A stretch of 33,597 bases of DNA, from the NCBI GenBank assembly GCA_043381765.1, contig JBHJMP010001080.1, positions 1 through 33,597 of the forward strand, in the 5' to 3' direction. A model generated the notes under the pieces. It did not search any database, was not told the DNA's origin, and saw nothing but the letters and a program-made list of their open reading frames with translations. This document shows positions 1-13,900 of the stretch, piece by piece (the stretch's first letter is position 1; each line of letters begins with the position of its first letter). The stretch is from Collodictyon triciliatum (Eukaryota; CRuMs). The translations under genes and the position numbers were made by a program.

Positions 1-115
1 GAAAAAGAGAAAAAGAGAAAAAGAGAAAAAGAGAAAAAGAGAAAAAGAGAAAAAGAGAAAAAGAGAAAAAGAGAAAAAGAGAAAAAGAGAAAAAGAGAAG
101 AGAAAGAGAAAAAGA
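1..115. repeat. (GAAAAA)n hexamer microsatellite
   Basis: About 17 near-perfect copies of a GAAAAA unit run from the window edge and then degrade into gaaaagaga-type variants. The tract begins inside the intron that follows the exon at 123-241 of the minus-strand gene, so it is U/C-rich (UUUUUC) in that transcript. Confidence 0.95.
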
Positions 116-122
116 AAAATAC

Positions 123-1763
123 CCAACAACCCAGTATGACCCTAGCGCAGTTTTTATCTTGACTCCATATTCATGGGCGTCCTCAAATCCAACCAATTCG
201 CGATGAACCATGTAAGGAGAAGGGTCGCCAGTACCGAGTTTCTGTCAATTTTGATAAAATTTATAATGATGCCTCAGCTGCGGTGCGATTTCCAATAGAG
301 TGATTATATTTATTATTAATATTATTATTAGTGCATAAACCTTTGACTTTGGAGATTTTTGAGACAACAGAAGCTGTGACAAATCAACTCCGTGGTCTTC
401 ATCATCTTCAGGTAGGGATGTTGTTGGCATTATCGATGTATTATCTTTGCTGTTCTGTAAGATTACAAACAAGATGATCACTAATTCCATGGGAAATACA
501 CAACACTCGGGCTGTTGACTTTGAAGATTTGTAATCAAATATTATCAGTATGATGTTAAAATAAACTCCGTGAATCGAAGAACATGTTTTTATCTATGTA
601 TCACAAACGTTTGAAAAAACAAACCGTCCAAGTTTGAAACTTCTTTCGAATCATGGCGGCGGTTTGCAGGAATATATGCAGAACAATAAGCTCGTCTTGT
701 GGGTAATAACCCGAAAATAGTGTAGAGTATATTAATGGCGACTTCATATCAGGTTTGGCGTTTGCAGATTGGTGAATTGACCGGAACGGAGTAAGAATTA
801 CACCTTGGACACTGTTATAGTCTACATATGTGATGAGACAGTTTGATAGCCCTGATGTAATCCTAATGGCAGTGGGCAAGTGATAACAAACAAAGAAACA
901 AAGAAACAAAGAAACAAAGAAACAAAGAAACAAAGAAACAAAGAAACAAAGAAACAAAGAAACAAAGAAACAAAGAAACAAAGAAAAAAAGAAAAAAAGA
1001 AAAAAAGAAACAAAGAAACAAAGAAACAAAGAAACAAAGAAACAAAGAAACAAAGAAACAAAGAAACAAAGAAACAAAGAAACAAAGAAACAAAGAAACA
1101 AACAAACAAACAAACAAACAAACAAACAAAAAATAAAGAGAGAGAAGAAACCATTAGACTGTATGATTCGTGAGAGAAAACATATGTTAAATTTACTACA
1201 GTTTATATTCCATAGGATTTAGAGAGGGCCCTACTTGAACTCTGTTTCTGCTGTTTCCATTTTGACTTGAAAATGGGGGTTGGTGGGTGGAAGAGTGCGA
1301 CTTAAGAAACTTTGGACTGTGGAAAAGATGCCGGTAGTCCTTTGAAAGACAATATTAAACTAAGGTGAATTGGTCAGCAAATAATAAATCTACATATAGA
1401 TAGATTTTACAATATTGAGATATTCTTTGGAGATGCTGGAAAAAAGAGCTAGACTTTTTGTTTTGCTGCGTATAAAATGCAATGGCCGGTAAAGGTCGGT
1501 GTAACTAAGACACGATTGATTTCAAACCTAAGTTTGTGCATCGAACTTCTGCAACTCTCAATATAAAGCGGATCCATTTCCCTGTACGGGACACAATCAG
1601 AGCTCGAATTTAAGGGAAGATGATAACGTTGTGGTACCATGTATTTGATTTACTTTGTCTGCTGGTCATTATTACAAGCCAAAAGAATACATATGGCACT
1701 TTCAGCTTGGGCTACAATCACAACAATCCGCCTTTCTCTTTCATGCTGGGCTCCAGGGTAGTT
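123..1763 (-). CDS. Multi-exon protein of unknown family, partial (runs off the left edge)
   Basis: I do not recognise the family. Five exons on the minus strand join with consistent phases: 1691-1763, 1528-1581, 625-821, 341-454 and 123-241. Each has AG upstream and GT downstream; the junctions read CAG/AAC, T/GTATTC, CAG/GG, TAG/AC, ACG/GTTTGT, ACAG/AACAG, AAG/GTTTAT and ACAG/AAA. The joined frame stays open for about 186 codons. The fourth exon encodes an acidic linker (PEDDEDHG) followed by a Ser/Lys-rich stretch (LLSQKSPKSK). The last exon reads LGTGDPSPYMVHRELVGF and then a phase-2 donor at GG/GTATTT. No signal peptide or clear membrane segment is visible. The start lies upstream, perhaps in the open stretch near 1895-2010, which I could not connect securely. 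The 3' end is outside the window. The CAAAGAAA repeat sits in the intron around 822-1527. Function is unknown. Confidence 0.5.
885..1130. repeat. (CAAAGAAA)n octamer and (CAAA)n microsatellite
   Basis: About 25 tandem copies of CAAAGAAA are interrupted near 981-1010 by AAAAAAAG variants. They end in roughly ten CAAA tetramers at 1095-1130. The tract lies in an intron of the minus-strand gene, where its sense strand is TTTCTTTG. It makes every frame on the Phe/Leu/Cys-coding strand appear open, so reading frames here are artefacts. Confidence 0.97.
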
Positions 1764-3127
<1,364 letters not shown>

Positions 3128-4190
3128 AATGTAAGGGGTCATATCATCAGCTCCTGGCGCACACAGGAAAAGGACAAGGAGTAAGTTTCCCTCATTTGCA
3201 AAACAGCAGACCAAAGGACGTTCTGCATCAGGCGATTCTAGAAGAATGCTTTGGACCTAAACACGCAGAGGCATCACAGGGTGCCTTTCAAATCAAATAT
3301 CATGTTGCTGTGATTGTTGGGATTAAAAATGATGTCGGAATGGCTGCTCAGGACGCCAGGTGATGTTTATAATTTGTAAATGAAAAAAATGAAGAAGTGA
3401 AGAGAGAGAAAAAAGGGGGTTGTACATGTTGTCCAGTCACCGATAAGCTGAAGCCTTGCAACGCGATTACAAGACCTGTGTATTTTGAAAAGGGAGAATC
3501 TGTCGGGAAGCAAAAGAGTCCCTGCGATGAAGACGAAAGGGAGTTAACATAAGAACAAAAAAAGATCTTCATAATGATAACTTTTTTTTGAGGGGGAAAA
3601 CAATGAAGAAGATAAGTTATGGAGATGACATGTGGAAAACGAATGGACGTGCGAATGCAGAGGCGTGAAACAACATACTTGCTCATCCTTCTTGGACTCT
3701 GACTCTGAGGTGAAGCTGTCTATGATCATCAAACACGGGGCGACCTCCATCGAGCTTTTTTATACAGGAGCGAGTTATTTTGCCTTCTCCGTTTTTTTTT
3801 TGTTTTTTTTTGTTTTTTTTGTTTTTTTTTTTTTTTTTTTGTTTTTTGTTTTTTGTTTTTTTTTTGTTTTTTTTTTTTTTTTTGTTTTTTTTTTTTTTTG
3901 TTTTTTTTGTTTTTTGTTTTTTTGTTTTTTGTTTTTTTGTTTTGTTTTTGTTTTTTGTTATTTGTTATTTGTTTTTTGTTTTTTGTTTTTTGTTTTTGTT
4001 TTTTGTTTTTTGTTTTTTGTTTTTGTTTTTTGTTTTTTGTTTTTTTTTTTTTTTTTTGTTTTTTGTTTTTTGTTTTTTTGTTTTTTGTTTTTGTTTTTTG
4101 TTTTTTGTTTTTTGTTTTTTTGTTTTTTTTTTTTTTTGTTTTTTTTTTGTTTTTTTTTTTTTTTTTTTTGTTTTTTGTTTTTTGTTTTTT

Positions 4191-4245
<55 letters not shown>

Positions 4246-5161
4246 TTTTTTTGTTTTTGTTTTTTGTTTTTTTGTTTTTTTGTTTTTTGTTTTTTGTTTT
4301 TTGTTTTTTGTTTTTTGTTTTTTGTTTTTTTTCTACTCTTGGAATATAGTTACAGTCGATGAATAAGTGAGGTTCTTTTGAATGAGTGAGCGAAAGCATG
4401 AAAAGCGGCCGGGTAGACACCATTTCCAGCAAGGAAAGAAGGTCAACATCGTGCAAAAGCAACTGCATTAAGAACAAAAGTGATCAAGAGCCGACAGGCT
4501 CCTTCAAGGAACAAACTTTGGGTTTCGATCCCATCAGAACCAAGTCTGGTAAGGAGAAGTTCATGCTTTGCAGTGGCCCTCTGCCTCTTATTTTTTCATG
4601 GCTCCGTTCATTTTCGCTTCCATCAACTCCTGGGGTTGCAGACGGGATTGTTATGCGGCCCACATATACAAGTCAACCCTGCCACACTGAGTTTGTGTGA
4701 GGAAAAGAAGAGTCGAAAAGGGGATAGAGACATGCTCTTCGCTTAGAATATCCCAAGCCCAGGGCGGTGCGCGCTGTGTCTCTCCGAGTTCGTGAGTGCT
4801 GCACTCTGTTTGCTTGTGTACCAGTTATTATAAAAACCCCATGTCCAGCTATATCTGACTTGTTTGTGAGCTTGGATGAGACCTTAAACCATTCAGCGAC
4901 TGCACAAGGCGATGAAATGACGAGCGTTCTGGTGAGATGGGGAGCTCTGCAAAACACACGCATAAAGAAGAAACAATAATATTGTGTAACACACAAAGGC
5001 ACCCAAACATAATCCCATTCCTTTATTGCGTTTGTTTGTTTGTTTGTTTGTTTGTTTGTTTGTTTGTTTGTTTGTTTGTTTGTTTGTTTGTTTGTTTGTT
5101 TGTTTGTTTGTTTGTTTGTTTGTTTGTTTGTTTGTTTGTTTGTTTTTTNTTTTTTTTTTTT

Positions 5162-5196
<35 letters not shown>

Positions 5197-5331
5197 TTTT
5201 TTGGGGTGTCAGTTTGTTGGGTTAAAGGGGGATTTTTTTTTTTGTGAGTGCCTCTGTTCGAATGGTTGGTTGAAGAGCGGCAGAAAAGGGCATCTTGGTA
5301 TTCTTTGGGTGATACTGGCCAAACCTATTGA
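3128..5331 (+). CDS. Probable multi-exon protein of unknown family
   Basis: I do not recognise the family. Plus-strand exons fit together by phase. The first pair is 3128-3180 (donor GGA/GTAAGT) and 3207-3359 (AACAG/C to CCAG/GTGATG), encoding the stretch KDVLHQAILEECFGPKHAEA. The second group is 4430-4548 (TTCCAG/C to TCTG/GTAAGG), 4642-4696 (TTGCAG/AC to TTTGT/GTGAGG), 4763-4931 (CCCAG/G to CTG/GTGAGA) and 5284-5331 (CGGCAG/AAA to a TGA stop). The second group gives an unbroken chain containing DPIRTKSDGIVMRPTYTSQP and CPAISDLFVSLDETLNHSA. The phase-2 donor at 3359 matches the phase-2 acceptor at 4430, which would put the T/G-rich tract inside an intron. An alternative is that the first pair ends at a separate exon, 3454-3547, with stop TAA; then there are two genes. 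The start codon was not found. The stop lies about 105 bp from the sacsin-like stop, so the two genes converge. Confidence 0.4.
3790..4331. repeat. T/G low-complexity tract (TTTTTTG-type repeats and poly-T)
   Basis: About 540 nt consist almost only of T with single Gs every 6-8 nt, including a pure T run of about 50 nt near 4191-4244. It probably lies in an intron of the plus-strand gene. The long Phe-rich and Lys-rich reading frames across it are artefacts of composition. Confidence 0.97.
5031..5195. repeat. (TTTG)n microsatellite followed by poly-T, with one N
   Basis: About 28 copies of TTTG run from 5031 to about 5142. A poly-T tract with occasional G follows to about 5195. The single N at 5149 marks an ambiguous call at the junction. 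The tract lies in the last intron of the plus-strand gene model, between exons 4763-4931 and 5284-5331. Confidence 0.97.
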
Positions 5332-5436
5332 TGAACATAGATATGCTAGCATGAAAAATAAGGATAGAAATTGAGTCTTGTTTATGATTTATAAGTTTCT
5401 ATTTATGCTTTACCTCTTTATTATTGCCAGAGGTAC

Positions 5437-8400
5437 TTAAGTTGGTGCTTTGGAAAAAACATCTATCTGTGGCAATGAATCCAAAGTTATAAAGTGCTCA
5501 TACACGAAGTCGTATGAATCTCTTGTCTTCTCTGGAGAAAGGAGTGTCGCTATAAATTGTTGGGCTAGAAGTCCTTTTCTATCTAATCTTGAAGGAATAG
5601 CAGTATTTGTGATATATTCCAGTAGCCCGTGGGATATAGCAGTGATATATCCGAGTGAGTTATCGCTCGCAATTATTATTTTATCCTCGCCAATCTTGTA
5701 CGGAAACAGATTGAAAGATTCCTGAATTAATATCTCTGCAGTCTCGAATCCTCTCAGGCGCAGCTTCACTGGTATATCTGCACTTGGGACAGTATAAATT
5801 TTCATATCACGTAATTCATTTCTTGGTGCGGGTATTCCAATAAATTTAAAAAACTTCAGCACTACTTCCCGAAAGCATGGGTCATTTATTTTTTCTTCAA
5901 AATCAGTGAGTTGTCCATGAGTTTGTTCCTTAAATTCGAAAATAGAGTCTACAAACTCAATATGCTCATCAACAGGCCTGATGCTCCATCTTTCCATAAT
6001 TCTGTTTGAGACATCTCCTATGAAGAACGATGTATCAAAGAAATGAAATCCTTTTTCATTCAGAATCTTATAATTGAGTGACTTCTGCACCAGCAGATCT
6101 GAGTGCAGAAGAAACAGTTTTCCGTCCTGAATCCTGTTTAAATGAAACTCTTTTGTCAATCTGCCGTTCTCAGAGTACCCTTTGACAGGAAAAATAGGGA
6201 ACTGTTTTTGTATCCTTCCTAAAATCGGCTCCTCCTTAAGCTCTTTTGAATAGATGGACTCATAACATGCTTTTAATGCTTCGTGATTTTTCAGATCGAT
6301 TGTGGTGTTTTCATGGGCTTTTATCACATAAAGAAGCTTTTCTGCTTGTAATATGTCGATGTTATCGTTCACAACCATATTTTCTTTCTTTAGTTGTATG
6401 ATAAGACTTTTGCGTACTGATGCTGCTAATAATTCAATACCTTCATCATGTAATTCGTAATTACTAACATCGATTAAGTAATCCAATGAAATTTCCCTTT
6501 CGACAAAAGATGGTAAAAGGTAAAATCGGATGCTGTCTTCTATTTTTTTAGTCACAAAAATGCAGTCCAGTATGGATGCATATTGAACGGGTTCGACTCG
6601 ACAACATATTGAATCTATTATCTCCATTCGGGTCATTTTTTTAGTTTCAGTTTCTCCTTTATCAGACCAAATTATGGTTGGAGTGTCCTCGTTCCAGGAA
6701 TCAAAAGCTGATTTTTTAACATCAAAATAGAACGGCGTATCACTTACCACTCGACGATATTTTTCAGTCATGCTTGTTTCTTCAGATATCACTGGAATGT
6801 AAGGTATAATATTACCAATCAAAAGCTTCCAGTTAAACACGTAGTCTGGTGTGATTTGACTATCAAACAAACGTGATATCACAATGGCCCTCAATGGTCT
6901 CTGACCAACGAAAAAAAAGAAATTTTCTTTGGTTGTACTTTCGTCTATGGAGGCGTAAATATCAGGCAAATCATCCATATTAATTGTCACCGATGAATCA
7001 AAGTTTCTGCGCGAAAAACAAGGTATAAATGCTATATTCTGTATCCTAGTTTTTACCTTCTCGATGTCAGCTTCTCTACATATATTCAAAAAATGAAATA
7101 TTTCATCCACTACTCTTTTAGCGTTCATGAAATTTTCTTTTGAATTAAGACCAAAGGCTTTCTCTACAAGTTCTAAGCATGTAAGAATCTCATTCAAGGT
7201 CGGTTGTCTAAACACAAGAAGAGGATATATGCTAGTCCAAAACTGGTGTCCTCTAGGGAATTGTTCTTCAAGCAAACGGTAATCGTCCAGTCTTGCTCCT
7301 AGAGGAATGGCAACTTTTTCAATAAATTCATATATCTTTCCTATGACTTTTTCTGGTGTGAGAAGAACTCTTCCTTTTGGAATCCAGGCTTTTTGGTTAA
7401 GTTCATTTAAAAGAGTCCCATAATTTGGATTTACTATGGAATGCATCCATCTTGACAAATGAATTCCAAAACCAGATATTTTATCAAGACATGAGAAAAA
7501 ATCACTGGATATCAGTCCTTTTTGCAGAAAAGTAATGGCTTTTTTCACAACACAGTCAATAACATCATTTGTTACTTTAATACCAAAAACTTGCTCGTAG
7601 ATGATTTCCTGAACACTGTTGTAAACAAGAATGATGGATGGCATCACAAATACTGGTATGTAGGATCGTTTTTCAGTAAAATATTCCTTTTTCATAAGAA
7701 TGAACTCGCTCCAATCGAAAGCATAGGGTAATACCCCTAAATGCTCGTCAAAGTTCATATGTATAGGCCATTTTGAGACCGAACTGATAGCATCTTTATC
7801 TCTATATTCCTTTAGATTCATATTTCTATATAATCCATATATTACTTCCCATACTAAATTTGCTCTTTCTATAGTCAGAGTGCTGCCAATCATAACAGAA
7901 TCGAGAAATTTAAGCCTGTCTCGAGCAAGGTCAGGTAACTTTTTTAAATCTTCAACAGGAAGTAAATCTGTGTCTGCCTCAATAAGGTCAGGGATGAGTG
8001 ATGTCAATTTTTTATGAGGACTGATATATTTTTTATCGTAAAATTGATTTCTGAATCGAAATTTGTAAATGACAGTAATTTCTTCTCCGGCACGCACGAT
8101 TGGAATCATGAAAGAATTTTCGTCGATTTTTCTTAATTCCAACTCCCTTCTGCGTATTTTATTCCACACTTCAACGTACCATTTGTACAACTTTCCAAAT
8201 TTCTTGATATTAATCGAACTTCCATCAATCGTGATTACATCATCGCTTAATTCTTGGAACTGGAAAAGGCTGGAGATGGATTCCATGGAAAAAGGAACTA
8301 TATAAGGGACTTTCTTGAGAGCATTTTCATAGTATTCGATCAATTCTTTGTGTAGAATACGCTCATGCAATTTATTATCTCCCCTGTCTCTAATAATGCT

Positions 8401-11400
8401 CCTCTCTGATTCGTCTTTACAGTAAATGTAAGGTTTTTCCAAAATAGAGCCAATAAAATTGAATAAGCCTGTATCAGAAAATAAAAATGGCAAGCCATTT
8501 AAATCAAGGCTTTTATCAATTTTGGGCAATTCTCCCAAAAGTTCAGCAATGTCCTTTGATTTTTCAATAAAATTCCGACATTTAATAATGTCACCCAACT
8601 GAAAATTCTTTAATCCTTTAATAGGATTTAAGTAAAATTTGATTTTATCAATAATTCTTTTCATAAATGTAATGGTGTGTTCTTCCAGACGCAAAAGAAG
8701 GTGATTATTGCTGACTTCAACTATTTGAACTCGGGTCGATAGAAATTCGATGGTTCTTTTGATAATTGGATAATTTCGAAATATATTGTTTAAATACCCA
8801 GAAGCAACAAAATAAATGTCGTTTGAAAACTCTGAAAATTTTATTACCGAACTATCCGGATATTTCATCACAGGAAATAGAATACCTGAGGAAGGTTGGA
8901 TACATAGTTCTATTATTTTTTTGCAGAAATCTGGCATTCTCCGCACTTTTGCATCTTTTTCAGGCCAGAGGGAATAATATTCGACATTATTGTATTTTTT
9001 TTCTCCGCTGACAAATTTCATTTGGTGTTCTACCAGCACATGTAAATATGCCTCCAGTAGTAAGTTCCACAGCATCTCGTTCCAGGACTTCAAATCCGCG
9101 TCATTTTGCTCGTAGTAATTGGATCTACTCGATTCCAGAGCAAATGGGGCGTGAACCAGCACTGGTAGAGTTTCTTTGAAAGACACTGGTAGAGGAAGAA
9201 GGCAATACACACTGCCCAGAATCTGTCTTGTAATAAGGCTATCCAGTTTTGATTTCGGAACACATATAGAGATATGAGGTATTGATTTGATTTTGCTACC
9301 TCCATGACCATCTTTCGAGCAAAGCATTTTCTCCCATGGCTTCAGAGATTCAGGAAATTTGGTCACAGTAAGCCAATCCGATGATTCACAATATGTTATT
9401 TTTTGTCCGTCTTCATATTTTTTATATTCTATCATATGATATTTAAAGTGCGTTTCTATTTCTGATGACGGGACATTAAATTCACCTTTTTTAATTCGAT
9501 CGTTGAAAATCTCCAGTATTTGGCATAATTCTTGTGTAGAAGACCTAAGGGGTCTTTCTGGTCTCGACTCAATATCTGTGATATCAAGACTGAAAACTTT
9601 TCTCAACTTTTTACCCTTCAATATAGAGAATCTTATGTGCCTGACATGCCTGAGAAAGTAGCAGAGGGTACTGATGCCCTTTGAGAATTCATCTATCATC
9701 GAATATATCTCCCCAGTGTCAAACTGCTTCGAGTTTGCAATTACACTCGTCGTTGGTTTCTTCAGTTTTTCAATTTCTTGGCCGCGGAAGGGAAGTCTAA
9801 AATATGTCAAATGGTCCCCTTGATTCGGATAAGATACAAAATTCAAATTTTCTTTTGATGAAATAATATGTCTTATTGTAAATGGGGCTAACAGACTCCC
9901 TTCTTCAGACGGATGATAATAAATTGCACCACCTTCATCAAACAGTAACTTGCGCGGGTCCATTATGCAAATTTTGTCATCAAAAATGATCACTGGGTTG
10001 TCAGTTATATGAAATACACTGTTAAATCCAATACCAAACTGACCTGTGAATTGTCTATCCTTTGCATCCGACGAGCCTATTTGTTGAATTCGTTTGAAGT
10101 CTTGGTCTTTGAACTCTGAGTCATTAAATACGCACAATGAAACACCCAAAAATGGGTCAGGAAGGCCCTCATTTGATTCTAGAGGAAGACACTTTTCGTA
10201 TTTGTTTTCGTCAAAAACAAAGTGAATGTTTTTAGCCTTCGCATCATCGGCATTTTGAAGAAACTCTTTGAAAATGGTATCTGGCGTGTATTCTCTGAGA
10301 ATTTCATTAATTCTGTCACAAACAACAACATGTTGGCTGAATCTTGAAAACTCCCTACCAGCCTCTTGGAGCATGTACCTGTCAAACAGATGTACATTTT
10401 TGGTCTTTTGGAGTAAACCAAATAGTTTATCAGTTAACGTTTGATGTACAAGATAAAGTCCATCCATTCGTGACATGTGGTGTGATTCTGTTATCCTCAT
10501 GTATATATTATCTTGGACTGGTGGGAACAAATTTAATTCCCCTTTTTTGCAAATTATAGGAAAGTCATCGGGTAATATATCGTCATCAAGAAGGTATTTG
10601 GAAAATTGCAATGTACTCTTAATTATTGTATCTACTGAATCATTAATACATACACCTCTACCGAAGGAACGAAGGTAATTTTCAAGGATGAGCTTTTCCA
10701 CTTTCTTCTTCATGAAGGATACTAACCACGCAGATATATTCTCTCCATTATACTGAAGAAATTCATTACATGGATATTTATCACTTGACAACAATTTACT
10801 CAGTGAGCCTATAGATATTCTGTCATATAATTGAGATAAAGAGCTGAAGTGAGATTCTTTAGACGTTGGTATCATTATAACTGGCACAATTTCTTTAACT
10901 TGTTGGTTGTGATAATTTTTGAATGCATATGGAACTATGAATTCCTTCGTAATCTTGTTTTTTATCTCAAAGTTGTCTGATTTGGAGCAGAAATCAATGC
11001 AGCCTTTCCATATTGATAGCAATGGTACCTCCTTTTTATGGATTGTATCTTTGAGTCTCCTATCTAATCTGGCCTTTTTAAGTATTTCTCTTGTTTTTTC
11101 ACATGTAATAGAAAAATATGAAACTGAGTCTATCATTTTAACAGCTTCTTGCACATAACTGAACATTTCTTCTTTTGACTCTATGCCAGAAATGACATAA
11201 GTGCTCGGGTCCATCAACGAGGAAAATTTTTCATTCGTTGTATTGAGCAGAGGAATATTCGATACCAACTCAAAGTTTAAAAGATGTGATTTGTGTTCCA
11301 TTAGGCCGAAAAATACCTTTTGTGCCAAACATAGAAGACTGGTGTCGCCTTCTATGAGACTAATTTTATCGTCTAGAATAGTTATGAACTCATTCAAAGT

Positions 11401-13821
11401 AAAGAAACTGGGGACTTCAAAATCGTCCACATTTTTCATTATTCCGTCGAAAATCAATAAATTCGATTCGTTCCTTGAAATGAACGATATACAAAATTTT
11501 CGCGATAATTGTTTGATTCCTTCAGTTTCTAGAAGTAGCAGTCCCTCATCTCCTAGAACTAATTTTTTACTCAGTAAAATGATTTAACATTACAGTGATT
11601 AGAATGTTCAAACTGATATGAAGTATAACTTACGAAATGTGTGCCTTTTGAACTCTGCTTTCCAAGGAATGTTTTCTTCCTCCCCTTTGAAGTTTTCTAT
11701 AGGTATGATACTGAAATTGCATGCAATATTGCTCCAGAATTCCATGTAAAGGTGAGGTTCATACTCGTTTAATTTTATGAATTCATTGCTCCAGGACCAG
11801 ATTAGCTCGACCTGGTTTTCGTTAAGTTCTTTTTTGAGCGCAGATTTCACAATCGAAAAATCCAGAGTCTTTGTATTCAAAGCTTTCTGAATTACGACTG
11901 AATGACGTTCAATAAGAAAAGAGACATTTCCCAGTAATTCTATCATATTTAACTCTTTTTCTTTTAGTTCCGCTTCTTTATTGAAAACGAAATATTCTTC
12001 TCCTGTAATACATATACCATCTCGAAATGTAGGAGCAAGTCTTAAGCCTGGCACAATTGTTGGCGAGTTTGCGGCTGAACCTGGGTCGATTATCCATTCC
12101 ATTATTCTGATGCATGCATTCGGCTTCAAATCCCTGAGTGAGTCTCCCTCGGAAAATAATTTCAATTCTGATATGATTCTCTCTCGATTTCCATAGGATA
12201 TGTCAAAAAACTCTATCACCGTCTTTGGAACATGAAAAGAAACGACTTCTATGAGAGTATTGGGTATTCTCTTGAGATATGTCTGTGAAAATGCTCTGTT
12301 TTTTGGATCATCTTCAAGGTAAAGTATATCATCAGTTGGCTTTCTCCATACATTAGCACATCTTTCTTTTTGCGCATAAATAATATCGCATGTCAGTAGT
12401 TCTTTCTTGACTGATTCACTTATTATATTTCTCAGAGCCGAGAACTTATCTTTCAGTTCTTCTTTGGGATATATCCAGAGATTATAAAAAGAAGCAAATC
12501 TTTTCTCTCTTTTTATACCCGGAAAAATCTCATTCATATTCGTTTTTACGTAGAGAATCAAAGCGACTGCACAATTCGATACCATCAACTCACTCAACTT
12601 TGCATTCCACGTCACTTTGTGCTCTATCACAGAGCCAGACCCGGTTGTTGTAGTGTGTATCGATTTTCTGTCGGGTGCCACTTCAAAAGCAGCGTTAATG
12701 TGGAATGGAGAATGCGAAGGAATACCCAAAGGTAATGCACAGTATACTTGACCCTCAAACAGGCGCTCACCTGTAGGTGCATATTGAGGGCTGATTGGGT
12801 AAGAAATTGATGCCCATGCTTTAATGGAGGGTTGGCTTGATTTCTTTTTTGTATTTCCATTGATAAATCGTTGTAATTCTTCAATTTCAGACGGGATTTT
12901 GAGACACTCGCTAATTAACCACCGACTGTTGTTGCTTGTTACTTGTGGAGTGTAATGTTCTATTTTTGCTCTTATATCATATATTCCCTCAGCGAGCTCA
13001 TTAACTGTTTTTTTTAGCCTGAATTCCAATACTGGCTCGTCCTGCTGATCGTGAAGTGTATAGACCTCCACTTCACAAATATTTTTCAGAAACATTATCA
13101 GCTCCTCGCAATTAGCTTTTAAGTTATCCAAAATCTCTTGGATTTCATCTGCCGTTATCGGCCTGCTGGGAATCCTGCACGATAATAGGCTTTCAGTGTT
13201 TTTTCTTAGAGGTAGGCGAAATACGGTGTAGTTGTCTCTATCCACTTGGTCATCGTGAAGTTCAAATGAAGGAAGGTAAGAAATAAGAGGCCCTAAAGTA
13301 TCCCTGGCTTCTTTAATTCGTATACCAGGATTACCCTCATCTTCTTCTGGATCGATAACGTAGTTTGCAGTCGGGTCGAATATTTGCAAAGTGTTATTAC
13401 TCAAAATAATGGGTGTGTCTGTGATATTATAGCAGCTGTTAAACCCGAGGCCATATCTGCCAATCTTCTCTGGGTCATCTTTTTTAGACCCACCTCCAAT
13501 TTGTGTTAGTCCTTTCCAGTCTTGATCTCTGAAGACACTGTTGTTGTAGATCACAAGGGACTCACAGTTCAACACGTTCCTTAACTTCTTGGAAAACTCT
13601 GTCCATCTCTCGTCCCTCTTTTCTTCATTTTCGATGAGTGTCGATTGCTTCGTCCTCAAATCGAGATAGAAACGGATGACCGAAGCCCTAGCATCGTCGG
13701 CGTTTTGAAGAAATTCTTTGGCAATGCCATCAAAATCGTTGTATTGCTGCAAGATCGATATCAGACGGTCGACCAGAGGTTCGGTCTTTTGGCCCACCCT
13801 CTCCATCAAGCTGCCACACAT
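5437..13821 (-). CDS. Sacsin-like giant protein with two Hsp90-type ATPase modules
   Basis: Related to sacsin, a large chaperone-like protein whose repeats carry a GHKL (Hsp90-type) ATP-binding fold. Two exons, 11634-13821 and 5437-11558, flank a 75-nt intron (TTTC/GTAAGT to AAATTAG/TT, with TTCTAAT as a likely branch point). They join phase 1 to phase 1 and give 2,769 codons before TAA. Module 1 has the N-box motif KEFLQNADDARA at residues 35-46 and the glycine box IGRYGLGFNS at 120-129. Module 2 has KEFLQNADDAKA near 1160-1171 and TGQFGIGFNS near 1235. E, N and D of the N-box are kept in both, so both may bind ATP. No ubiquitin-like, J or HEPN domain was recognised; human sacsin is longer and has three repeats. 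The start is the first ATG before the VGQKTEPLVDRL lead-in. A second in-frame acceptor 6 nt further (TTCTAG/GA) is possible. The coding sequence is AT-rich and nearly intronless, unlike its neighbours. Confidence 0.92.
11559..11633 (-). other. Intron of the sacsin-like gene
   Basis: This 75-nt intron on the minus strand starts with GTAAGT, has TTCTAAT about 40 nt before the 3' end, and ends AAATTAG. Without removing it, the first exon would stop eight codons later and the large second exon would lack a proper ATG. The reading frame is open on both sides and in phase after removal. Confidence 0.85.
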
Positions 13822-13900
13822 ATTGGGTTAGAAGCTTGGATAGTTAACGAGTGGGTGCTATCAATACTCGAAAGGATAATCGTGTAATCAAAGCTTAAGT

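Noticed and set aside
601-1173. Long Phe/Leu/Cys-rich and Lys/Glu/Thr-rich open frames
   Set aside because: They are translations of the CAAAGAAA repeat on both strands and have no protein-like flanks. The real exon here is 625-821 in another context.
3632-4477. Poly-Phe and poly-Lys open frames of 170-244 codons
   Set aside because: They arise from the T/G low-complexity tract, where stops are impossible by composition.
4515-4560. tRNA-like T-arm (GGGTTTCGATCCC followed by an ACCA-like end)
   Set aside because: No matching acceptor 5' strand or D-arm lies 70-90 nt upstream, and the sequence fits a spliced coding exon.
11437-11457. A TTG start for the large second sacsin-like exon
   Set aside because: The frame is open upstream to the acceptor at 11558 and joins exon 1 in phase, so no separate start is needed.
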